From CAZVWQ01 sp964631275 (GTDB lineage Bacteria > Patescibacteriota > JACMRA01), in contig CAZVWQ010000006.1 of NCBI GenBank assembly GCA_964631275.1, positions 1-59,743 on the forward strand: a stretch of 59,743 nucleotides of DNA, given 5' to 3'. This document shows positions 25,463 through 34,400 of this stretch, piece after piece. The translations under genes were made by a program, and so were the position numbers. The notes below the pieces were generated by a model. The model searched no databases. It was not told where the DNA came from and saw only the letters and a list, made by a program, of their open reading frames with translations. The first letter of the stretch is position 1; every line of letters begins with the position of its first letter.

Positions 25463-25542
25463 CCTCATAGCCCAGATTTACAAAATTTAATCTCATAAAA
25501 TAGTTATTAGTCAACCTAAAAAAGCTTTGAGATATGATTAAC
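25463..25542 (-). repeat. Family A repeat, copy 7
   Basis: Reverse copy: TAGCCCAGATTTACAAAATT through TTTGAGATATGATTA. It joins the family C element directly. Confidence 0.65.
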
Positions 25543-25665
25543 GACTATCACAAATTATCTTTTAGATAAGATTTTAAATATCAAGTGAATGTTTATAGTC
25601 AAATAAGAAATTATTATTTTTTGTTTTGTAATCAAGGCTTCTTTAGATTAGGGGCACAAGCCATT

Positions 25666-26910
25666 CTACTCCCCCTCTTCGTCTTTTTTGATCTTTTTAC
25701 GCAAAAAAGCTGGAATATCTAATTGATCAATTTCTACTTCTTCTTTTTTTGATTCGCTTGGAGTTTGGATTACTTGTTGATTTTGATTAGATCGACTACT
25801 AAATTGAGGAGCTTTGTAAGGTACTCCAGATTGCTGGTTAGTAACGCTGTTATTACCAAAATAATTAGGAGTATCTGTTACTACTCCTGTTAGGATGTCT
25901 TCTTTATCTTTAGTAAAGCCTGTAGCCACTACAGTAATTTTAATTTCGTCTTGTAGATTAGGGTCGATAGAAGTACCAAAGATAATTTTAGCCTCTGGAT
26001 CAACATGTTGATTAATAACTGTAGCAGCTTCATTGATTTCGAACATGGATAAATTTTTACCTCCTTGAATATTAAATAGAACTCCTCTGGCTCCTTCGAT
26101 ATTAAGCTCTAAAAGTGGAGATTCTATAGCTTCAAAAGCTGCTTTACGAGCTCTATCTTCGCCACTACCACTAGCTCTACCCATACCCATCAAAGCCGTT
26201 CCAGCATTACTCATAACAGCTCTAACATCAGCAAAGTCAACGTTAACTTCGCCAGGCAAGTTGATTAGGTCAGAAATACCCTGGACTGCCTGCCTTAAAA
26301 CATCATCAGAAATTTTGAAAGCTTCATAAACACTGGTTCTTTTGTCTACGATATTCATAAGTCTCTGGTTAGGTACAACAATAACAGCATCAGCGTTAGC
26401 TTTTAGCCTTTCGATACCTTCGTCAGCAATTTGTTGACGCTTAACCCCCTCAAAATCAAAAGGCTTAGTAACTACTCCAACAGTTAAAATTCCTAATCTC
26501 TTTGCCACTTCGGCAATTACCGGACCAGCTCCAGTTCCAGTTCCTCCTCCCATACCAGCAGTAATAAAGACCATATCAGCCCCAGTTAAAGAAGCTTCAA
26601 TCTCAGCCATACTCTCTTCAGCAGCTTGTCGACCTACTTCAGCACTCATTCCAGCTCCCAGTCCACGGGTAACATTGGCTCCTAATTGAATAATTCCGTC
26701 AGCATGAATTTGTTTAAGAACTTGTAAATCTGTATTCATAGCCCAAAATTCGACGCCTTCTACGCCGATTTCGATCATTCGTCTGACAGCATTGCCACCA
26801 CCACCACCAACTCCGATTACTTTGATCTTGGCTGCAGGTGCAAATTTTGATTGACTGGATCCATAATCTCTTCGTGAGCTGTAATCAGATTTTAGGTTCT
26901 TAGGAAGCAT
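25666..26910 (-). CDS. ftsZ: Cell division GTPase FtsZ
   Basis: Tubulin-like GTPase that forms the division ring at mid-cell. 414 aa. Seen: IKVIGVGGGGGNAVRRM (residues 29-45), MNTD at 58-61, the tubulin signature GGGTGTG at 121-127, and the T7 loop NVDFAD at 223-228 whose Asp triggers GTP hydrolysis in the neighbouring subunit. A disordered linker (about 338-392) precedes the C-terminal peptide DIPAFLRKKI, the site that binds FtsA or SepF. An acidic tail follows. No ftsA, ftsW, ftsQ or mur ligase lies next to it, so the division cluster is broken up. The base composition is clearly richer in GC than the lone hypothetical genes, as expected for a well expressed gene. The ATG at 26910 has no Shine-Dalgarno sequence (AGCACCTTTTAATT). 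Confidence 0.97.
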   Translation of the reverse strand: MLPKNLKSDYSSRRDYGSSQSKFAPAAKIKVIGVGGGGGNAVRRMIEIGVEGVEFWAMNTDLQVLKQIHADGIIQLGANVTRGLGAGMSAEVGRQAAEESMAEIEASLTGADMVFITAGMGGGTGTGAGPVIAEVAKRLGILTVGVVTKPFDFEGVKRQQIADEGIERLKANADAVIVVPNQRLMNIVDKRTSVYEAFKISDDVLRQAVQGISDLINLPGEVNVDFADVRAVMSNAGTALMGMGRASGSGEDRARKAAFEAIESPLLELNIEGARGVLFNIQGGKNLSMFEINEAATVINQHVDPEAKIIFGTSIDPNLQDEIKITVVATGFTKDKEDILTGVVTDTPNYFGNNSVTNQQSGVPYKAPQFSSRSNQNQQVIQTPSESKKEEVEIDQLDIPAFLRKKIKKDEEGE

Positions 26911-27201
26911 AATTAAAAGGTGCTGTGTCGCAGGTTATCTTTGGTAAATAACTGGTTTTTGTGTCTGTTGTCAAGTCTCTATGGATCAGACTAAACTTGA
27001 TCAAATAAGGTATTAAATAAAAAATAATATCAAAAATTATTAAAAGAAAGGTTTTTTAGGTTGTCAAAATAGATTTTTACTTTCAAAGTCCTTATAATTT
27101 TACTAAAAACGAAGTTACATATAGTGATTCCGTATTAAACTTAAATAAGTTGTCAACTACAAGTTTATTTTTGAAGCATTTTTGATACAGTTAAAGGGAA
27201 T
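26911..27201. other. Intergenic region between ftsZ and the giant-protein unit
   Basis: About 290 bp. It is likely to hold the ftsZ promoter on the minus strand, but no box stands out. No family repeat recognised. Confidence 0.4.
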
Positions 27202-27234
27202 ATTTTTTTAAAAAAAGAAACCCCCGAAGGGGTT
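27202..27234 (-). terminator. Rho-independent terminator of the giant-protein unit
   Basis: Read on the minus strand, AACCCCTTCGGGGGTT (27219-27234) forms a stable GC-rich hairpin with a TTCG loop, followed by a T-run (TTCTTTTTTT). It lies 33 bp after the stop of the secreted-protein gene. It is the clearest terminator in the window. Confidence 0.9.
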
Positions 27235-27266
27235 ATTGATCTTAAATTGTAACTTGAATTTAGCAA

Positions 27267-28337
27267 TTACATCTCGTAAGCTATGTAACCGTCGTAGCTT
27301 CTAATAAAGCCTTTGGTAGCGTTAGCTCTGTTACCTATATCTGGAGTAGCCCATCTGACCCACTTAGTGTATTGGTCGTCGTATGAACCGTAGAAAGTAA
27401 AAGTATAGACTAGCTTGCTACCATTAGTCATGCTGGTATCACCAGCTAGGTTACGACCTAAAGAGTTCTGGTAGAAGACGTTGCAAGTATCAGCATCTAC
27501 ACCCCACCATTGTTGGCATTGAGCAGCTGTTGGGTAAGGGATAGTCCAAAGAAATTGATAAACTTGTAGATTTCTATCTTCTACTTGTGATTCTCCTTGT
27601 CTAGCACAAGAAGTTAATGGAGCAGAAATATCTCTACCATATAGGCTTGGGTCAACTGGCTTACCAGCCCAGTCAGTTCTAACTTTTAGTTGGCCATTCT
27701 CTACTTTGCACCAACCGCCTTGATAAAGGCCTCCAATGAATGTGTCTGTTCCAGTAGAGTAGATACGTGGCATACCTGTACTGAATTGCCCATTAGTAGT
27801 AGAGAAGATCTCATTAAGGTGATTCTGAGTAAAGATGTTAGTAAGGGAACTAATCTTTGATCTATCAACATTATTAAAGTTAGTATTAATTTGTTGAATA
27901 TTTTTATCAACTATACCTTGAGCAGTATAACCTTGGTTAGGAAAAACTCCCACAACTGGCATGTCGCCAAACCAAGCCTTAGTTGCAGCTGAACCGACTG
28001 TAAAGTCAGCATATCTACTTACTTTAATTGTTTCATCGACGATTACACCTTTTTGGACTACGCAGTCTTGTTGGATGTATGGAGTAGATCCTTCGATTCC
28101 GTTTTTGTTGTTTTGGATAAACTTCTCCCAGTCAAATTCTGCTCCACAAGTGGTCATGTCAATACCGAAGGTTGGCGAAGCTACAGGGATAGTGCTGGCA
28201 GAAACGGGTATCCCTACACCTCCTCCTCCTGGGTTGTTGGGGTTATTCTGAGCCATGGCACTAATGCCGTAATCAAAGGCTAAAACGCTAACAGCTAAGA
28301 ATAGAAATGTGTTTTTTAGGAGTTTAGTAAATTGCAT
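27267..28337 (-). CDS. Secreted Cys-containing protein, last gene of the giant-protein unit
   Basis: Not recognised. A 356-aa exported protein. The signal peptide (about residues 1-29) has a Lys start, the hydrophobic core FLFLAVSVLAF and a cleavage site after AMA. The mature part begins with a Gly/Pro/Asn-rich linker (NNPNNPGGGGVG) and is mainly beta, rich in Tyr, Trp, Gly and Asn. It has six cysteines (CGAEF, DCVVQK, WCKV, SCARQ, QCQQWW, TCNVF), an even number that suggests three disulfides. There is no membrane anchor or lipobox. Codon usage and GC content are higher than the genome background, as in the adjacent giant gene and in ftsZ, suggesting strong expression. It starts 86 bp after the giant gene's stop on the same strand and ends at a strong terminator. 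A surface layer, adhesin or partner of the giant protein are possibilities, none shown. Confidence 0.75.
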   Translation of the reverse strand: MQFTKLLKNTFLFLAVSVLAFDYGISAMAQNNPNNPGGGGVGIPVSASTIPVASPTFGIDMTTCGAEFDWEKFIQNNKNGIEGSTPYIQQDCVVQKGVIVDETIKVSRYADFTVGSAATKAWFGDMPVVGVFPNQGYTAQGIVDKNIQQINTNFNNVDRSKISSLTNIFTQNHLNEIFSTTNGQFSTGMPRIYSTGTDTFIGGLYQGGWCKVENGQLKVRTDWAGKPVDPSLYGRDISAPLTSCARQGESQVEDRNLQVYQFLWTIPYPTAAQCQQWWGVDADTCNVFYQNSLGRNLAGDTSMTNGSKLVYTFTFYGSYDDQYTKWVRWATPDIGNRANATKGFIRSYDGYIAYEM

Positions 28338-28423
28338 AAGTTATAAATTAATTGTAAATGCATAGTAGCATATTTTTTGGAAGTTTGCAAGGGGGCGGTT
28401 TTGAGATTTTAACTACCATTAGA

Positions 28424-31400
28424 TCAAGATCTTTCTGGGTTTGCTGCAGGAGTTGGCGCTTCTCCCAATCTATTTTCTTCCATCCTAAATGTTCGTTGTT
28501 GTAATTCAGGTTGTTGCTGTAATTCAGGTACCGGAGCTGGATTAGCTGCCTCTCCTGGCCGTTGCAGTGTTTGCGGTGCTGGAGCTGGTTCAGGTGCTGG
28601 AGCTGGAGCGTTAGGATTTTCCTCTACTGGTCTAGGTTGCAGTGTTTGCGGTGCTGGAGCTGGTTCAGGTGCTGGAGCTGGAGCGTTAGGATTTTCCTCT
28701 CCTGGTCTAGGTCGTGGTGTTTCTGGTGGAGTGTCTGCCGGACCAGCCCCTGGCGAAGGAATAGGTATATCACCTGTTTCAGTTGGAGGTGGATCTAGTG
28801 GAGGAGTAATGGTAGTATCAACTCTAGTTTCAGTTGTGATATCTTGCCTAGTTCTTGTTCTTCTATCTTGTGCATCTAATCCATGACTACTAAAGCTACT
28901 TCTAGATTCTTCTACTGATCCAGCTATTAGTCGTTCTCTTAGTTTAACATTACACCTTTCGAATACACCCATTTTATCCATTGCGACTGTCATTGCCTGC
29001 CATCTAGAATCACTACGCATTGCTAGACTTCCACTATAATTAGTGGTGCTAGTTATAGTTTCGGCCGTACCTCCAGCGTTTCTAGCAAAGGTAGTTTCGG
29101 TAATTGTCTCACCAGAAGGCCCAGTATAGGATATCTGACCTACTTGTTGCCATTCACCAGCAGGTATAGTTTGAACTACTCGACTGTCAGGCAAAAAATT
29201 CATACCAAAGGTAACTGTGTTAGTAGTTTTATTATCTAGATAATAAGTATTAGCAATTAGATCTGTATAAGCAACCATGGAGGTATCAGAAAGAATATCA
29301 GGATCTTTTTGAACTTCTCTATACATTTGCACAATATCTTCAGCATTGTTTGGTTCTACTCCTTTTTTTCGGAGAGACTGTGCTAATTCTCTAGGACTTA
29401 AATCATCATCTAGAGCTTGCCTGACTATCGCTAATTGATAAGGCATAGATTCTTGCCTAGCAAGGTCAGTGCTTTCACCAATTCTTGATAGGGCATTGAG
29501 TGTTTGAATAGTATTATTTCCCCGGAGATTACTGATGGCTACTTGTGGCACATCTGGGTTTGTTTTTAGGTCTAGTTGTCCAGGTAAGTAACAGTCTGCA
29601 ATCTTCATACCTACCGGGATGTCGTTCTGCGGGATTACTGGGACATAATATGGATTACCAATGCCTCCAGCTGAACAATGATCCAAGAAAAACGCAGGTG
29701 GTTGACCAGGTCTTTGGATTACTACCAAATTTGTATTATCACGTAAAGTAAACTGACCAGCTCCGTCGATAGCGTATTGCACGCCAGCAGTATAGGATGC
29801 CCCTAATTCCTTAGCAGTTCCGTGTCTTATAACTATTCCATTAGGTAAAGAAATTGTAGTATTGTTACTCCTAGCTTGACCAACTAAACGTCCTAGATTA
29901 GCGGCTTCGCTAGGATTTTTAGCTATATCCATAGTTATCATACTATCAATTGCCGCTTCAATTACTGATCTACCCCTAGTAAAATTTTGCTGTAATCTCG
30001 CTTCTAATTTATCAAGATTAGATAAATACTCTTCGGCATTTTGTTGGCCGGCAATAATGGCTGCTGCTTGCCTTTGTTGTTGGGTTGTTAGCCTAGTACC
30101 GATAAACTCTATATCTGTACCGACACCGACTTTGATGCTTCTAGAACCAGGGACACCTGTTCTACCATCTCCGCTAGATATATCAGTTGAGTACTGTAGT
30201 ACTTGGTTGAGGGCCATTATCTGTTCTAGTTTTTCTTTGGTTAAGGTCTCTCCAGTCTCTGTGTTAACATATCCAACTAGTGATTCAGCAGAGTAGCCTT
30301 GACTTGTTCTTTGCCTTAGATACTCAATAAAGTTTTCATTCCTAAGCCAATTCTCACCTAGATCGGTTAAGTTTTCAGCTACTTCAGGATTATTCTGAGC
30401 TGCTAATAGGAGAAGTGTAGCTTGATTTGGTTCACCACTCTCTACCCAAGGACCAGAGGTGCTACCGCTAGCTCTCTCTCCTTGCCATGCTACAAGTGGA
30501 AGACTTGAAGCTCCAGGTATAGGTAGTAAATTCTTTACTCTTCCAAAGGCAGCGATTCCATGGAAAAGCCAATCAGGCATGCTTGTTTGATTAACTTTGA
30601 AGTTATCGCTTTCTCTAACTGCTTGAGCAATTAATTCTAGTTGCTCTTCGGTATATCCTGGAACAATACCGGCTACATCCATATTTTCTTGAGTTTCAAA
30701 GGTTGCAGACAGCTTGAAACCAAGGCCTCCATTACCAAGTATGTTATTACCAGCATTCGTTAACAAAGTACCAACAGCACTATCTACAAGACTTCTTCTC
30801 AAATTAATACTACTCTCATAACTAGCAGATGATCTCATAGTTGCATTTTCAAACCCTGTAATATTACCTTTTTCATCTCTAATAGGAATTAATTCTTCAC
30901 CCCTTAGAGCTGCTCTGGCTACAGCAATCTCAGCAATTTTTTGATTTAGCTTACCATCTAAAGTCTCGTTTAATCGGTTCAAGTATCTTCTCAATTGAGC
31001 GTCATCTGTACCAGAACCATAGCTAGGATCACCTAATTCGTCTGCAATTGTACTGAGGTCTCGAGTTAATTCCTCTGGTGTGGCTCTATTTAAGTTCTGT
31101 TCGTTGCTATACCTTCTTAAAATACTTATAGATTTTTGATTTAGACCATATCTGTTAGGATCATGTATTATTCGACTAAATATTTGGGGAACTAGTACCC
31201 CTACTTGTTGTTTGATACTTAATTCTTGAGCTGCTAGCTCTGAAGCGTTAAGATTGCTTAGTACCTTAAGCATTCCTTCGGGGGTGAGACCTCCAGTCGT
31301 ACCATTATTAGTATCATAAAAATTATCTGAACCTTGTTTTGCTAGATCAACAATATCACCATAAGCTAAGAGTGCCTCTTGATAAAAACCATCCTCGCTA

Positions 31401-34400
31401 GAAAACATGAAATCACGATTCTTTGAATAAGCTTGATTGTATGTTTCCATAGCTCTTAGAAAGTCTAGTTTAGTTTTTCTATCAACTTCTGGATTATACA
31501 AAAGATCTAAAACCAAACTAACTGTAGCACCTCTACTACTTAGGTTTTCGTTTTCACTCCTAACTAAGAACTCAACATTAAGAAACAAATCTCTATAGGT
31601 TGTATCTGTTCCGGGTATAGTCTGATTAAATACTGCGTCTGCCTCTGCTACGGTTTCAAATCCATCAATAAATTCTTCTGGTGCAAAGTATGCATTGTTC
31701 AAAATAGCAAAGTCTTGGGGATTTTGTCCGTTTGCTTTAGCTTCTTCAGAATTAGCATATCTGGCTAAGTCTCTAGCATAATCATCGGCTCTGATAGTTT
31801 CGCCTTGTAATATTCTCTCTTCTAATTGTGAGGTTAAGGGAACGTCAATATAGGATCCGTCAGCGAGTTGTACTTTTTGTTGGAACTGCACTGAGTTTTC
31901 TGCACCCATGGCATATAGAGTTCCATCTTCACTCCTTAAGAGGGTAACTGTCGTCCACTGATTAGGTTCGATTCTTACAACTTCATATTTACCATCAGGT
32001 GTTTGACCAACCACTCTAGTCTCACCAGGTATGTCTCTAGTTACAGCTCTTCCAGGTTCAGTTTCAATGATCTCAATGTTAACTGGGGTGTTGATGATTA
32101 GCCTATTTCCATTAATTCTAGCTATAGAGTTTGGTTTGTTGGGATCAATTTGACTTTGAGCTGCTAGTTCTTGTAGAGCTTCTGGAGTAAGTGGGTCTTG
32201 TGCCTCTGGGTCAAAACAGTTAGCACAATCTCTAGTTGCTTCCAAATAAGCATTTCTAGCCTCAAGTAGAGCGAGTTGTAATTTTTCAGATGGCTCACCA
32301 CCTGCTTCAACAATTTGAGAGGCTTGCTGAACTATATTTTTATAGGTTTCAGTTGCAGTGGCTATCCTCTTTACAGCTGAATATTCTGGGCCTTCTTGAT
32401 TGCCTCCTTCTCCGTTGATTGGACTAGTGATACCTTCTCTAACTGCAGAGGTTAAATCCCTTAGAGTGCTAATAGGCCCTTCAGTTTCACCTTCAAAACC
32501 TCCCCCATCAGTCTCTAGCTCGCTATCATCTTGGAAAGGGTGTGCATTAGGATCTGAGAAGGGGGTATTAGTAAGATTATTTGAGAAGGGGGTATTAGTT
32601 GAACCAATACTTAATCTTCCTTGACCTTCATTATCCGGTAAGGAATCGATAGTAGTGGGATCCAAGGGTGTTAGGGTTACATTTGTTGGAAATTCGAAAC
32701 TAGAAGAAGTATCTGCTTGTCTTTGTGTGGTATTTGGTGCTGGTTCAGATTGAGGTGCTGCTGGTTCAGATTCAGGTGCTGCTGGTACTGGTTCAGATTG
32801 AGGTGCTGCTGGTTCTGCTGGTTCTGGTTCAGGTGTTGGAGCAGGTGCTGCTGGTGCTGGTTCAGATTGAGGTGCTGCTGGAGCTGGTTCAGGTGCTGGA
32901 GCTGGAGCTGGTTCAGGTGCTGGTTCAGGTGCTGGTGCTGGAGCTGGTTCAGGTGCTGGAGCAGGCGCTGCTGCTGCTGGTTCAGGTGCTGGTGCTGCTG
33001 GTTCTGGTTCAGGTGCTGGAGCTGGAGCTGGTTCAGGTGCTGGAGCAGGCGCTGCTGCTGCTGGTTCAGGTGCTGGTGCTGCTGGTTCTGGTTCAGGTGC
33101 TGGAGCTGGAGCTGGTTCAGGTGCTGGAGCTGGAGCTGGTGCTTCTCGCATTGCTGCTATTCTTTTTGCACCTTGTTTAGCTAGTTCTTGTTGAGTTGGG
33201 GTTGATTCTAATTTACCTTCTGCACTCCAATCATTGTAGTTAGAGCTAATATCTAGTGCCACTCTATTATCAGGGCTTACTACAACATGTAGCCTACCGT
33301 TAATTATATTTCCACCTCTGATCAATAGATTCTGACCATTTAAAGCTATTACTCCGTTTGAAGTTCCGTCACCAAGAATTTGTTCTCCAGATTGATCGCA
33401 TACTATAAGGTTCCCACCATTTTGAGTGACTTGGTATCCACTTTGTTTAAGCTGTTCTAAGCTACCGAAGTTGAGAGTAGCTCCTCTTATTTCTCCTTGA
33501 TTTTCATAAAATCCTATAACTTGAGCTGAAAGATCGCTACCTTTAACACTTACATCTACAGCTTGATTGACCTTAAAATTAGATAAATTTCCATCAATTA
33601 TATCTGTCTCAGATAGGACTAAAGTTAGTTCTGGAGTGGTATTACTACTAATAATTTTTAGTTGTGCTGTATCATCAGTTGAGCTAATCTCTGTAATAAT
33701 TGCTTTTACTGGTTCTCCGTTAAGTGTTAGACTTACAATTTCACCTTGGCTACGACCTTCTATAGTGTGAGCGTTTACTGCAATTGTATTATTACCTTTT
33801 GAGATAAAATTAGCCTCAGAATCACCAATTTCGATTGATCTTTCAGTGAGTCTAGTGGAGTTAGGATTTAGTTGAACGTCTGCTGTTTGAGAGCCGTAAA
33901 CATTCCTTAGAGCGTCTCTAAGTGCGGCCATAGTTATAGTATCTACAGCAGAATTAAGATTTTCTCCAGCTAAACCTCCAATTGTTTCACCTAGATTTTC
34001 TAGAATACTTGCATCTGCACCTGCTCCACCGAACCTCTCACTAAGTCTAGCCCCAGTTTCAGTATCAAAAACCTCTGGATTAAGTCCTTCACCGCTAGAA
34101 AACTGCCCTATGGTATTTGTAGCAATTTCGTAGCTACCTGTAACTGCTTCTCCAGCTAGACCAAGATTTTTAAATAATAAGCCTAATCCAATACTTTGAG
34201 CTAACATTATACCTTTACTTCTGAGGATCGAAATAAGTCTATCAGCTGTATTAAAAGTAGCTCTATTGGCTACATCTCTAATTATAGATGTAACTTGTTC
34301 TGGAGAAAGTACTTCTACAGCTCTTTGTAATGTGACTTGATTTTCAGAAACCTTCATGGCCTGAGCAAGTTTATTTTGCAGTAGTCTTTGAGTAAATTTA

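Larger units (their letters stand above)
25253..25665. other. Intergenic region between murJ and ftsZ with C and A repeats
   Basis: No gene seen. It contains family C reversed (25341-25462) and family A reversed (25463-25542). The convergent genes would need terminators here, but no GC-rich hairpin is obvious. Confidence 0.55.

Noticed and set aside
27961..28283. Two overlapping plus-strand open frames opposite the secreted-protein gene
   Set aside because: The minus-strand gene has a signal peptide and terminator and explains the sequence. The plus frames are shadows.
32717..33184. Long plus-strand open frames opposite the Ala/Pro/Glu linker, coding for Cys-Trp-Ser-Phe or Val-Leu repeats
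   Set aside because: They are antisense shadows of the repetitive GCT/GGA-rich coding sequence of the giant gene and have the low-complexity composition expected of that.
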